Source: Flavihumibacter petaseus NBRC 106054
Lineage (GTDB): Bacteria > Bacteroidota > Bacteroidia > Chitinophagales > Chitinophagaceae
Length of the DNA: 64,000 bases
NCBI RefSeq assembly: GCF_000974785.1
Contig: NZ_BBWV01000002.1
Span: 372,001 to 436,000, forward strand
Direction of reading: 5' to 3'
Shown here: positions 1 to 8,945 of the stretch, in pieces
How positions within the stretch are numbered: the stretch's first letter is position 1
How the letters are laid out: every line of letters starts with the position of its first letter
Notes under the pieces: model-generated
What the model saw: the letters and a program-made list of their open reading frames with translations, nothing else
Databases searched by the model: none
What the model was told of the DNA's origin: nothing
Program-made: the position numbers and the translations under genes

Positions 1-10
1 GGCTTCTTAC

Positions 11-621
11 AACAGGTTTTGCGTCAGCAGGGGGCGACGAATAGATCCTCACCAAAATTACTACTATCAGCTATATATCTGGCTGACCGAACACGGATGA
101 GCTATAGAATGTATTTTTCACCTTTTGTAACTTACATCGGCTGCAGTAATAAAAGAGTTTCTAAGCGCTTTAGAAGTAGCGGTTGAAAAAAAGAAAGTAT
201 CTCAAGTTCAGGCTGCGATTAAGAAAACAGTTACCACGCTCAATAAACTCAACCCGAAGAATAATAATTTTATAGAGACACTTGAAAGAGACGAATTGAT
301 TGACTTTATGACAAAGGCTGTTAGGCTAACAGGTTTTAAGATTGAAGAAGGTGCAGACATCACAGAAGATTGGAGGGAATGGTAAATAGTATAACGACAG
401 CTGACAGGGTATTACCGCAAGCCGGGCGGACGGAAGCTGTGTCGCATGACTTGGAATTTTTTTCAGCAGTAGGTCGGGCAGGACAGGTAACTTTAGCCGA
501 GTACTTATCTTCAACTTTATCTATATTTTCAACATCAGTTGGCCTGGCAGCGGAAAACTATTTCCCAGCCTGCGTTAATGCCTGATCGTTGTGTACTATG
601 CTCAATGACGCAAAACCGGTT
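11..621. repeat. 16-bp imperfect inverted repeat bounding a 611-bp AT-rich block
   Basis: Bases 11-26 and 606-621 are inverted copies matching at 15 of 16 positions (core TTTTGCGTCA / TGACGCAAAA). The block between them holds the broken gene at 131-385 and no intact gene. No transposase is visible and I could not identify target-site duplications. It could be a small non-autonomous element, a cassette-like unit, or chance; the match is better than expected by chance in a region this small, but only modestly. Confidence 0.4.
131..385 (+). pseudogene. C-terminal remnant of a small acidic protein, 5' end lost
   Basis: An open frame with protein-like composition runs from just after a stop codon at 128-130 to TAA at 383-385 (about 84 residues). 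It reads as two helices rich in Lys/Glu, then a segment like FIETLERDEL and a C-terminus ITEDWREW, a tail I associate with small uncharacterised proteins of accessory regions. No ATG, GTG or TTG occurs in the first half of the frame (the first ATG is at 308), so the N-terminal part appears to have been lost by deletion or frameshift. No function can be assigned. It sits inside the 16-bp inverted repeat, in DNA noticeably more AT-rich than the rest of the window. Confidence 0.4.
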
Positions 622-677
622 CAATAATTTAAGAGATGCATAGTTATCACCTTTTCACAAGCAATTTGGTTGAGTTT

Positions 678-1100
678 TCATGAACCCTTTCGCTTGCAAA
701 CAATCAATTCCTGATCGTGTTTATCTGATATTTCTGTTGGATGCAAACCATGAGGTGCGACCACTATCTTCAGCGAATCGCCGTTCAGCTCATAACCAAT
801 ACTCACAGGTGTGGGATTGTTAAGCGTGTCCTCTGACCGAACAATAAGCAACCTGGGGTTGGCGATAGTGTCCAGCTTGAAGGAATACTTCATCTCCTTC
901 CCGGTCTCGTCTGTGAAACTAAGTGTATCGCCTTTGAAGACATACAGGAAAGATACATCTTTTTTGATCCCGTTCAGGCTTTCTGTTAGCCCCATCCAGG
1001 CTCCTTGCATGTTTTCCTTGTCCGTAGATGTTGCCGCATCCCCGGCGTCACTACATGACAAAGCGCAAACGAGTACTAATATGATGAGGTAAATTTTCAT
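678..1100 (-). CDS. lipoprotein resembling the TIGR03067 family
   Basis: 140 residues. An N-terminal hydrophobic segment ends in a lipobox (ALSC, Cys16), so it should be a lipid-anchored envelope protein. The body follows the pattern I know from TIGR03067 proteins: a start near MQGAW, a middle block GDTLSFTDETGKEMKYSFKL, and a C-terminal block with NGDSLKIVVAP, then HPTEI and ending LIVCKRK. That family has no established biochemical role. It stands alone on the minus strand in the AT-rich left end, with no operon partner. The family call is by motif pattern only. Confidence 0.7.
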   Translation of the reverse strand: MKIYLIILVLVCALSCSDAGDAATSTDKENMQGAWMGLTESLNGIKKDVSFLYVFKGDTLSFTDETGKEMKYSFKLDTIANPRLLIVRSEDTLNNPTPVSIGYELNGDSLKIVVAPHGLHPTEISDKHDQELIVCKRKGS

Positions 1101-1438
1101 AATGTTTTATTTCTAAAACGCATAACTAAATGAAAGGTTACAAAATTGCTGTCTATCGATTATAATTATTATGCTCAGGAACAAACAACTCGCAAAATAA
1201 AAGAGAGAGAGGACACTACATAATACCCGACAACACAGCACACAACATTAGCTTTTTTGCAATTTTGGCGTGATCAGCAAACATCAACAAATCGCAAATC
1301 CAGGCTGTGGTTCGGCAGGACAAACAACTTTGAGCTTTAGTACTTAAATTCGACCTTATATTTTCAATCAGCAGTGGTTGTCGGCGTTGTATGCAATCTG
1401 AGAACTAACACCCTGAATTGGATAGTATAAAAGAGAAT
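1101..1438. other. long AT-rich spacer containing an inverted repeat
   Basis: No gene is seen in these 338 bases. An 8-bp perfect inverted repeat, CCGACAAC at 1227-1234 and GTTGTCGG at 1377-1384, is extended outward by an imperfect match (CATA at about 1219 against TATG at 1390-1393). The right arm is followed by GCGTTGTATGCAA. It resembles the spacer layout of cassette-like arrays that I associate with small accessory genes in Bacteroidota, but that link is inference. It must also hold the promoters of the two divergent flanking genes. Confidence 0.35.
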
Positions 1439-1807
1439 ATGGAAAATTACTTAGACGGATTTGTGCTTCCGGTTCCACGAATTTACCTGGATGAATACAA
1501 GCGTGTGGCTGAAAAAGTGGCTGAAATTTGGAAAGAATATGGAGCACTGGCTTACTTTGAGTATGTCGGGGAAGATTTGAAATTGGAAGGCACGCGTTCG
1601 TTCGTCGAATTAGTGGAATTGAAAGAAGATGAAGTAATAGTGTTTGGGTGGGTTGTTTTCCCTTCCAAAGAGGTTCGTGACAGGGCTAACAAGCAAGTTC
1701 CCTCTGATTCAAGAATGACGGAATTGGTTGCTCCATTAACCGACCCGAGAAGATTGATTTTTGATGCCGAAAGAATGGTGTATGGAGGTTTTAAACCACT
1801 CGTTTAG
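1439..1807 (+). CDS. DUF1428 family protein
   Basis: 122 residues from ATG at 1439; a TTG start at 1418 would add seven residues that the family does not have. The protein shows the DUF1428 signature along its whole length: YLDGFVLPVP at the start, KVAEIWKEYGALAYFEYVGEDL, the centre VFGWVVFPSKEVRDRAN, and the C-terminus FDAERMVYGGFKPLV. Family members are small cytoplasmic ferredoxin-like-fold proteins related to E. coli YbaA; their function is unknown. It lies alone between two spacers in the accessory left end and could be mobile cargo. Confidence 0.9.
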   Translation: MENYLDGFVLPVPRIYLDEYKRVAEKVAEIWKEYGALAYFEYVGEDLKLEGTRSFVELVELKEDEVIVFGWVVFPSKEVRDRANKQVPSDSRMTELVAPLTDPRRLIFDAERMVYGGFKPLV

Positions 1808-1872
1808 TCGAGTGCCAGTGAAGTTGGATAGACTACAGATTATAACCACCGTACTCTTTATACTACACAGTT

Positions 1873-2313
1873 ATGACATTTCGTAGGACTCAACTTTTTA
1901 TATTTATCAGCTTAATAGCTTGTAATCGCATCGAGACAGGAGACGCATTAAACATGTCTGACATAGCTCGAATGCAGAAACTAAACCTGCTTGACAACGA
2001 CGAAAAAGTTTATAGGTTCTACTCTGAATTTGGAAAAGAGGTAGCTGGCAACTTTTTTTCAGATAAGCGCATGGCCAAATATTGGATAGACAAAAAAGAC
2101 AAAACAAAAGACGAAGTTTCATTTGCCTTTTATCAAGATATCAAATCAATTGACACAGTTTACTATGCAGGTTTGGCGTACTGCCCATATATGTTGGTGA
2201 CAAAAAACGATAGTTCAAAATTCAAGGTTTGTGTTGACGGAGAACGAGAAGAAATAGGAGCTTTTTTTGAAGATGCACTTACAAATTGGAGACAAAGAAA
2301 AAGTGTAAAATGA
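1873..2313 (+). CDS. small lipoprotein of unknown function
   Basis: 146 residues. The N-terminus is a short basic stretch, a hydrophobic helix and a lipobox (LIAC, Cys17), so the mature protein should be lipidated. The rest is polar, rich in Lys/Asp/Phe, with no motif I recognise; a central stretch KDEVSFAFYQDIKSIDTVYYAGLAYCPYML is the most hydrophobic part. Its low GC matches the upstream accessory genes rather than the rest of the window. No partner gene is adjacent. Confidence 0.6.
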   Translation: MTFRRTQLFIFISLIACNRIETGDALNMSDIARMQKLNLLDNDEKVYRFYSEFGKEVAGNFFSDKRMAKYWIDKKDKTKDEVSFAFYQDIKSIDTVYYAGLAYCPYMLVTKNDSSKFKVCVDGEREEIGAFFEDALTNWRQRKSVK

Positions 2314-2491
2314 CTTATACAGTACAGTATTTCCGACCGGCATAATTAGCACGACTGCCCATTCGTACTGACCGTGACGATGTTTGCTCACGCAGGTTTC
2401 CAATAGCGAAATTCTTTATTGACTGGCAGGAAATTTATACGAATCCTGTATTTTTAGTAATTATCATGATATTTATCCGCAAAATTTTACA

Positions 2492-3637
2492 ATGAGACCA
2501 ATCAACGTTGCTGTGGTGGGTACAGGATTTATCGGTCCTGCCCATATCGAAGCCCTCCGCCGCCTGCCGAATATCCGCGTTGCTGCTTTATGCGAAGCAA
2601 CAGCTGAACTCGCCAGGGAAAAGGCAGATGCGCTCGGAATTGAACGCGCTTATGTATTTGAAGAATTGCTGAAGCAGGAAGATATTGAGGCGATACATAT
2701 CTGTACGCCGAATTTTCTCCATTATTCGCAATCCAAAGCTGCCCTGCTTGCCGGAAAACACGTGATCTGTGAGAAACCGCTTGCCACCAAAATCGAAGAG
2801 GCGGAAGAGTTGGTAAAACTGGCAAAGGAAAAAGGCCTGGTAAATGCAGTGCACTTCAACCTGAGATATTATCCGCTCGTCAGGCAGATGAAAACCATGC
2901 GGGAAAAAGGTGACCTCGGTGATATTTACGCTGTGATGGGCTCTTACCTGCAGGACTGGCTCTATTTTCAACACGATTACAACTGGCGCCTCGAGCCCGA
3001 CAAGTCCGGTGAATCACGGGCGATTGCCGATATCGGGTCCCACCTGCTGGACATTATCGAATATGTGACGGGGTTAAGGATCACGGAAGTGATGGCAGAT
3101 TTCTCCACCGTACATAAAACAAGGTTAAAACCCCTGAAGCGTATTGAGACGTATTCGCAGACAGCGCTCAGTGCAGCTGACTATGAAGAAGTTCCCATCA
3201 ATACAGAAGACCATGCGAACGTTTTGTTGCGCTTTGACAACGGTAATAAGGGTGTGGTAACGGTAAGCCAGGTGTCTGCAGGCCGTAAAAACAGGCTGAA
3301 TGTAGAAATCTCCGGGTCAAAAGCTAACCTGGAATGGAATTCTGAAAGACCCAACGAGATCTGGCTGGGAAAAAGGGAAGGGGCCAACCAGGTGCTGTTA
3401 AAGGATCCGTCGCTGGTTTACAGGGAATCCGCACAATTGATCAGCTTTCCGGGTGGACACAACGAAGGTTTTCCCGATACCTCCAAGCAGATGTTCAAGG
3501 AAGTGTATGCTGCCATTGAAGCGGGAAAACAGCCTGAGCATCCCAGTTATCCCGACTTTGCGGCAGGGCTGAGAGAACTGCTGATCTGCGAACGTATTAT
3601 AGAAAGTCATAAGAAACAGGCCTGGGTAAAAATTTAA
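2492..3637 (+). CDS. Gfo/Idh/MocA family NAD(P)-dependent oxidoreductase
   Basis: 381 residues, cytoplasmic (no signal peptide). Residues 5-120 form the Rossmann fold: dinucleotide motif GTGFIGPAH near the start, then the family hallmark CEKPLA (about residues 92-97). Residues 130-340 match the C-terminal alpha/beta domain, with the catalytic-region stretch ADIGSHLLDI in which the His is usually the catalytic residue. Such enzymes oxidise or reduce sugars, inositols or their derivatives; the substrate cannot be read from sequence. It marks the change from AT-rich accessory DNA to typical chromosomal composition and is followed by a terminator at 3701-3731, so it appears to be a single-gene unit. 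Confidence 0.92.
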   Translation: MRPINVAVVGTGFIGPAHIEALRRLPNIRVAALCEATAELAREKADALGIERAYVFEELLKQEDIEAIHICTPNFLHYSQSKAALLAGKHVICEKPLATKIEEAEELVKLAKEKGLVNAVHFNLRYYPLVRQMKTMREKGDLGDIYAVMGSYLQDWLYFQHDYNWRLEPDKSGESRAIADIGSHLLDIIEYVTGLRITEVMADFSTVHKTRLKPLKRIETYSQTALSAADYEEVPINTEDHANVLLRFDNGNKGVVTVSQVSAGRKNRLNVEISGSKANLEWNSERPNEIWLGKREGANQVLLKDPSLVYRESAQLISFPGGHNEGFPDTSKQMFKEVYAAIEAGKQPEHPSYPDFAAGLRELLICERIIESHKKQAWVKI

Positions 3638-3700
3638 CCAGGTTGTTAACAGGTACCTAAACCTGTTGCTTTAGCAGGCATACGGCAAACTTTTACAGAT

Positions 3701-3731
3701 AGGATTCGTCTATGAGACGGATCCTTTTTTT
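3701..3731 (+). terminator. rho-independent terminator after the oxidoreductase gene
   Basis: AGGAT-T-CGTCT, loop ATG, AGACG-G-ATCCT, then an uninterrupted run of Ts. A second, smaller inverted repeat (ACAGGT at 3649-3654 / ACCTGT at 3661-3666) lies upstream. The T run ends about 19 bases before the next start codon, so the next gene has almost no room for its own promoter downstream of it. Confidence 0.85.
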
Positions 3732-3749
3732 ATGCTTAAAAAGTTCTGT

Positions 3750-4469
3750 ATGAAGTCAACTTTGAAATTGTTTGCCGTTTTTTCACTGGTTGCTATCCTG
3801 GCAACTTCCTGTCTGAAATCTTCTGACAATCAACCGGCCACCCCGGTGGCAGGATTAATGGCGTTTAACCTGGCGCCCGACCAGAACAGTATGGGGATTC
3901 GCCTAAATGGGAATAACCTTACCAATCAGCCCCTTTCCTATACCAACTACACGGGAGCCTATCTTCCGATATATGTAGGAGACCGTTCGGCCTGGGCTTT
4001 TGACTATTCCAATGGTGCGCCGCTTACAGAAGAAACAAAGTTTTCCGCTGCAGCAGACCAGTATTATTCGCTTTTTGTGGTCGGTTCCGACAGCAGCTAT
4101 AAAACACTGGTGACCACTGATAACCTGGATAGCCTTCCTTTCACTGCCGGAAAGGCTTTTGTGCGGTATATCAACGCTATTGTCGATACGACCACTTCGC
4201 CTGAAGTAATCGTTGCAGGTGGCAGTACTTCCTATCAGCAGGAAGTGTCATTCGGGCAAGTAAGCGCTTTTCAACCCATCGACGCAGGAGATATCGCGGT
4301 ATCTGTGAAAGCAGGAACGACGATCGACAAGAGCCGTACTTTCCCGGTGGAAGCTAATAAGATCTATACCGTACTGCTGGTAGGTGAACCTGGTGCTGCA
4401 GGCAACAAAGCCGTTGATATCAAATATGTGGTAAACGGCACTATACAAGATTCGACAGCGCATCAATAA
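3750..4469 (+). CDS. DUF4397-like lipoprotein
   Basis: 239 residues from ATG at 3750. The upstream ATG at 3732 lies right after the terminator T tract and would add six charged residues before the signal, so the second Met is preferred. A signal helix ends in a lipobox (LATSC). The body has two repeated halves typical of DUF4397-type proteins: AGLMAFNLAPDQNSMGIRLNG in the first and KAFVRYINAIVDTTTSPEVIVAGG in the second, each likely a small beta-sandwich. These are surface or periplasmic lipoproteins of unknown role, common in this phylum. It lies 38 bp upstream of the GAPDH-like gene on the same strand and may be co-transcribed with it. Confidence 0.75.
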   Translation: MKSTLKLFAVFSLVAILATSCLKSSDNQPATPVAGLMAFNLAPDQNSMGIRLNGNNLTNQPLSYTNYTGAYLPIYVGDRSAWAFDYSNGAPLTEETKFSAAADQYYSLFVVGSDSSYKTLVTTDNLDSLPFTAGKAFVRYINAIVDTTTSPEVIVAGGSTSYQQEVSFGQVSAFQPIDAGDIAVSVKAGTTIDKSRTFPVEANKIYTVLLVGEPGAAGNKAVDIKYVVNGTIQDSTAHQ

Positions 4470-4507
4470 TTCTTTAATTGCCGATATTTGCGCAAAATTT
4501 TCAACGT

Positions 4508-5494
4508 ATGCGCATTGCCATCAACGGGATGGGAAGGATCGGGCGGTTGTTGTTCAGAAGATTGCTCGGAGAGCAGGATGTGGAACTTGTAGCGGTGAAT
4601 GATATCATGCCTTCAGATAACCTGGTTTACCTGCTGAAATATGATTCGCTCTACGGGCCAAATCCTGCTCCTTTGTTTTTGGAAGGGAATGCTATTGTTT
4701 CCGGTGATAAACGGATAATGGTATTCCAGGAAGATCATCCTGCTAAACTGAACTGGAAAGAACTCGGCGTGGACGTAGTGCTTGAATGTTCCGGGCGATT
4801 CCACCAGGCTGCGGGAGCAAAAGAACACCTGCAGGCAGGTGCGAAAGCCGTATTGTTGTCAACAACCGGTTCTGCTGATATCCCGTTGATGATCTATGGT
4901 TTCAATCAGCACCAGCTGACTAAGGAAACACAGGTAGTAAGTCCCGGTGGCTGCATGACCAACTGTTGTACCCATATCATTTATCTTCTGCAGTCAATCG
5001 GTATCGAGTCCATTCATTTCAATATCCTTCATTCTTATACATCACGACAGGAATTAGTGGATACCGCTCATAAACAATTCCGTCGCGGCCGTGCTGCCGC
5101 TGAGTCCATCATCCCTGTGGAAATCGACCTGGCCTCTTCCCTGGAACGATTGTTCCCCCTGAAAGACAGGATAGCTGCATTGTCCATCAGGGTGCCGGTC
5201 ACGAACGGTGCCATGACTGACGTAACCGTGACCTTAAAAACAGAAACTTCTGCGGCGGAGATCAATAACCTGTTCCGGCATGCCGCTACGGGTCCCTATA
5301 AGGGAATACTGGACTATACAGAAGAGCAACTGGTTTCTGCCGACATCAAGGGGAATACCCATTCTCTTGTGATCGATGGCAGCCTTACGTCGGTTGCAGG
5401 CCGCCAGGTCAAACTGATCGCCTGGTTCGATAACGAATACGGTTATACGAGCAGGATGATTGACTGGCTCAGGTACTGGCAAAAGATCCGGTGA
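4508..5494 (+). CDS. divergent glyceraldehyde-3-phosphate dehydrogenase-like protein
   Basis: 328 residues from ATG at 4508, where the classic N-terminus RIAINGMGRIGRLLFR begins. The NAD-binding half has ECSGRF and STTG; the catalytic cysteine is kept but in an unusual setting, SPGGCMTNC instead of the usual SNASCTTNC. The catalytic His is kept in LHSYTSRQ. The C-terminal half retains IRVPVTNGAMTDVTV and ends in WFDNEYGYTSRMIDWL. The expected reaction is phosphorylating oxidation of glyceraldehyde 3-phosphate, or of a related aldehyde such as erythrose 4-phosphate. The altered catalytic loop suggests a paralogue and not the main glycolytic enzyme. No other glycolysis gene is nearby. Confidence 0.85.
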   Translation: MRIAINGMGRIGRLLFRRLLGEQDVELVAVNDIMPSDNLVYLLKYDSLYGPNPAPLFLEGNAIVSGDKRIMVFQEDHPAKLNWKELGVDVVLECSGRFHQAAGAKEHLQAGAKAVLLSTTGSADIPLMIYGFNQHQLTKETQVVSPGGCMTNCCTHIIYLLQSIGIESIHFNILHSYTSRQELVDTAHKQFRRGRAAAESIIPVEIDLASSLERLFPLKDRIAALSIRVPVTNGAMTDVTVTLKTETSAAEINNLFRHAATGPYKGILDYTEEQLVSADIKGNTHSLVIDGSLTSVAGRQVKLIAWFDNEYGYTSRMIDWLRYWQKIR

Positions 5495-5506
5495 CCAGGC
5501 CGTGAC

Positions 5507-6196
5507 TCAGAAAGTTGACGGTACGAAGGCTGAATGTTTTCCTTCAAAATACCAGTGGGTGGCGATATATTTCTGAACATGGCCACGGCTTTCCTGTGGA
5601 AGGTATTGCTGCAATTCAAAGAAGTCGCGGCTTCCGGATTTTTTAATTGCCTTGTACACCGGCCCGGGACCGCAATTGTAGGCAGCGAGCGCCAGGAGCC
5701 AGTTGTCAAATTCTCCATAAAGGTCGCGTAAATACAAAGCGGCAGCTTTGGTGCTGAGCCGGGAGTTGAGGCGTTCGTCGATACTGTCGGAAACCTGCAG
5801 GCCGAGATCTCTTGCAGTTTCAGGCATCAGTTGCCACGTTCCAAGTGCACCGACCGGGCTGAGTGCTGTTGATTTGAGCTCAGATTCCACCACGGCGAGG
5901 TATTTCAGTTCAACGGGAAGTTTGTATTTGCGGAGGATTTTTTCCATCATGGAAAATGTACCGCGGCTGCTTTTACGGATGGCAACAAGTGCTTCTTCGT
6001 TGGAACGGAGATAAGCTTCCATTTTGCCATGTGTTTTCTTCCGGGCTTCAGTCTTGCTTTCCGCTTTCCCTTCAACGATACAAACCCGGAAGGTGTTGGC
6101 TGGAAGTGAACCCGTTCCTGCTGATGCCGACAGGAACAGAAATAGGTTGCATACGACGAGCATGCGGATTACTTGTGACCTGTACATTGTTTTCAT
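5507..6196 (-). CDS. lytic transglycosylase, SLT domain
   Basis: 229 residues. An N-terminal hydrophobic segment (about residues 11-27) acts as signal peptide or anchor. Residues 75-215 form the soluble lytic transglycosylase domain of the MltD/Slt type: catalytic Glu in VVESELKSTALSPVGALGTWQLMP, then LALAAYNCGPGPVYKAI. It cleaves the MurNAc-GlcNAc bond of peptidoglycan in the periplasm, forming 1,6-anhydro ends. No LysM domain is present, unlike MltD. It converges on the GAPDH-like gene, only 12 bases away, with no clear terminator between them. The start may alternatively be the fourth codon (6187). Confidence 0.9.
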   Translation of the reverse strand: MKTMYRSQVIRMLVVCNLFLFLSASAGTGSLPANTFRVCIVEGKAESKTEARKKTHGKMEAYLRSNEEALVAIRKSSRGTFSMMEKILRKYKLPVELKYLAVVESELKSTALSPVGALGTWQLMPETARDLGLQVSDSIDERLNSRLSTKAAALYLRDLYGEFDNWLLALAAYNCGPGPVYKAIKKSGSRDFFELQQYLPQESRGHVQKYIATHWYFEGKHSAFVPSTF

Positions 6197-6398
6197 TTTT
6201 TAAATGGTACAATGCCGAACCAGGTAGTGGATTAGATCAACAAGTTTTTGGCAGAGAATATTGGGAGGAAAAATAACCAACCGGTGTCGGACAAACAGGT
6301 TTTTCAATTGTCCGGGTGGCCATTTGGTCTAACAGCAACAAATCTAATACCAGCTTTTTTATCATCCTAAGGTGTTATACGTAGAAAATCTACTAAGT

Positions 6399-8783
6399 CT
6401 ATTCTGAACGCAATGATTTGACAGGGTTGGCTAATGCTGCCTTAAGTGCCTGGAAACCAACAGTTAACATGGCAACTATTGCCGCGGTGGCTGCCGCCAG
6501 CACAAACACCCACCAGTCTAACCCGGTACGGTAGGCGAAATTCTGAAGCCATTGACTCATAGCGTAATAGCCCAGCGGAATGGCTATGCAGGTTGCCAGT
6601 ACTACCGGTTTCATCAGATCCTTCGACAACAGTAGGATAATATTTGATTCGGATGAGCCCAGTACCTTCCGGACGCCTATTTCCTTGGTCCGCCTGGCAG
6701 CTGTAAACGAAGCCAGGCCGAATAGTCCAAGGCAGGCAATAAAAATGGCCAGGGCTGCAAAAATGGTCATGATCTGCTGCTGTTTCAGGTCGGTCTTGTA
6801 TAACTGGTCGAATTTTTCGTCGAGGAAATTATATTCAAAAGGAAATTGGGGTGCCGCGGCGCTGTACTGTTGTTTTACGGCTGCGATATTATCGGCTATC
6901 CTACCGCTTTTGAATTTCACCAGGGCCACGCGGTTGTCGTCAGACGGCGAGATGACCAGCGGGTTGACCTGTTGTTTCAGTGACTGGAAATTGTAGTCGG
7001 CCACCACGCCGATAATATGCCTTCTTTCTGTGTCACGGATCGTGTTTTTGATCCATTTGCCGATGGCCTGTTCTGGTTGCTGGCAACCGAGGGCCCGCGC
7101 TGCGGTTTCATTGATCAGGACTGATCCTGCGCTGTCTGTCGGGAACGAACGATCGAAATCCCGGCCGGCTATAACTTTCAGGTTAAGCGTTTTCACCATG
7201 TCAAAGTCGGTGAATTCCGTGCAGGACTTCAACACCTGGCCATCCATTCCTTCCGCCTCAAAGGTATGTGTGTCGAAAAAGCCGCCTGGTTCGCCAGAGA
7301 CTAGTGACACGCTGGCGATGCCGGATTGCCGTTCCAGTTCCTTTTTAAAATGGAAACGGTTATCGTAAAATTCATTGTTATCGATAGGGATGACGAGGGT
7401 CTGAGACTGGTCAAAGCCAAGTTCCCTGGAGCGTACGTAAGACATCTGTTTGGTGATAAAGATGGTTCCGATGATCAGCAGCACGGAAATCGAAAACTGC
7501 ACCACTACGAGTCCCTGCCTGAACCAGGAGCCTTCCCTGCCAAGATTCAACTTCCCTTTTAATGCCTGAATGGGCGAGTATGCGCTGAGGAAAATGGCAG
7601 GGTAGGTTCCGGCAAAAGCACCCACCAGGAGCACAACTGAACCGAGGAACCCGTAGATCGGAAACCTGGTCCATTCAATAGCCAGTGTATACCCCAGGAT
7701 ATGGTTGTAGAAGGGTAGCAGGATCAGGGTCAGCATCACCGCAAACAGGCAGGAGATCAGCGCCAGGAGTATCGATTCACCGATGAACTGGGCTACCAGG
7801 TGGTTACGGAGCGCCCCCATCACTTTACGCAGGCCGACCTCCTTGGAACGTTCTACTGCCCGCATGGTACTCAGGTTCATAAAGTTGATGCAGGCGATGA
7901 CCAGGATCAACACGGCAATGGACAAGAAAATATAAACAACCTTTTTATCGCCATGGCGAACAGCGTCAAAACGGGTTGCACTTTCAAAATAGATTTCATT
8001 CAGTGGATTCAGTGTCAGGCCGACCTTACTCTGGAACCGCTCCATTTCCTTGCCCATATACTTTTGCATAAAAGCCGGGAACTGTCTTTCCAGGCGGGCT
8101 GCCGAGCCTTCGTCTTTCAGCAGGGTATAGGTGAACATAGAATTGTTGATCCATACCTTAAACCATGGCCTGTTATAATAGTTGGACAACGGGGCGACCA
8201 TATCAAATTCGAGGTGGGAATTCGCCGGAATATCTTTAGCGACACCTGTAACCGTCAATTGAATTTCCTTGTCGAGTTCCAGTCTTTTTCCGATAGGGTT
8301 CTCCTCACCAAAGTATTTCCTGGCTGCTGTTTCTGTAAGCACGATGCTTCCCGGCTCTTTCAGAACAGTATTGGGATCGCCTTTCAGCAGGGGAAAAGAG
8401 AACATGCTGAAAAAAGGCTCGTCCGTCAGTATAAGTTTCTTTTCGTTGAAGGACCTGGTTCCGGAGGTGACCAGGGCGTTGGAAGGCATTACACGCACCG
8501 CAGAGACAATTTCACCCTGGAAGTCGTTCAGCAGGGCGGTGGCATAAGGACCGGATACATAAGGGACTTTTGCCGGCAGTTTATCCAGCTCCATCGTGCG
8601 CATTACCCGGTAGATCCTTTTGCCATCAGCATGGAACTTGTCAAAACTGAATTCATTCTGGATATAGAGAAAAATCAACAGGCATACCGTAATACCGATT
8701 GTGAGTCCTGAAATATTGATGAGGGAGAAAATTTTATTCTTCTTGAGGTTTCTCCAGGCGATTTTGAAATAGTTCGTAAACAT
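6399..8783 (-). CDS. FtsX/MacB-type ABC transporter permease
   Basis: About 794 residues from the ATG at 8783, the usual start MFTNYFKIAWRNL of this family; an ATG seven codons upstream is also possible. The order is: first transmembrane helix (about residues 17-38), MacB-type periplasmic domain, FtsX domain with three helices near the middle (VVYIFLSIAVLILVIACINFMN), then a second periplasmic domain and a second FtsX domain ending NPVKSLRSE. The repeated motif RTKEIGVRKVLG / RSKEVGLRKVMG marks both halves. Family members export peptides, lipoproteins or drugs with a separate ATPase. No ATPase is adjacent, the usual state for the many copies found in Chitinophagaceae. Confidence 0.93.
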   Translation of the reverse strand: MFTNYFKIAWRNLKKNKIFSLINISGLTIGITVCLLIFLYIQNEFSFDKFHADGKRIYRVMRTMELDKLPAKVPYVSGPYATALLNDFQGEIVSAVRVMPSNALVTSGTRSFNEKKLILTDEPFFSMFSFPLLKGDPNTVLKEPGSIVLTETAARKYFGEENPIGKRLELDKEIQLTVTGVAKDIPANSHLEFDMVAPLSNYYNRPWFKVWINNSMFTYTLLKDEGSAARLERQFPAFMQKYMGKEMERFQSKVGLTLNPLNEIYFESATRFDAVRHGDKKVVYIFLSIAVLILVIACINFMNLSTMRAVERSKEVGLRKVMGALRNHLVAQFIGESILLALISCLFAVMLTLILLPFYNHILGYTLAIEWTRFPIYGFLGSVVLLVGAFAGTYPAIFLSAYSPIQALKGKLNLGREGSWFRQGLVVVQFSISVLLIIGTIFITKQMSYVRSRELGFDQSQTLVIPIDNNEFYDNRFHFKKELERQSGIASVSLVSGEPGGFFDTHTFEAEGMDGQVLKSCTEFTDFDMVKTLNLKVIAGRDFDRSFPTDSAGSVLINETAARALGCQQPEQAIGKWIKNTIRDTERRHIIGVVADYNFQSLKQQVNPLVISPSDDNRVALVKFKSGRIADNIAAVKQQYSAAAPQFPFEYNFLDEKFDQLYKTDLKQQQIMTIFAALAIFIACLGLFGLASFTAARRTKEIGVRKVLGSSESNIILLLSKDLMKPVVLATCIAIPLGYYAMSQWLQNFAYRTGLDWWVFVLAAATAAIVAMLTVGFQALKAALANPVKSLRSE

Positions 8784-8945
8784 GCTTTCGGATTGATATA
8801 CCATGTAGTCAAGGGGCGTGCCTCTTTTTCAATGCTTTAATAATCAGTATTTTGAGCCCTCGCTACGGTTGTGGCTGTCCGGTATCGGACAGTTTTTTGT
8901 CCGGTTCCGGTCATGTCGTAGATTGCTGCCCAAATCTGAACAGCA

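Noticed and set aside
7800-8711. 303-residue plus-strand frame opposite the FtsX-type permease
   Set aside because: It has His/Gln-rich, non-protein-like composition and mirrors a well-conserved gene on the other strand.
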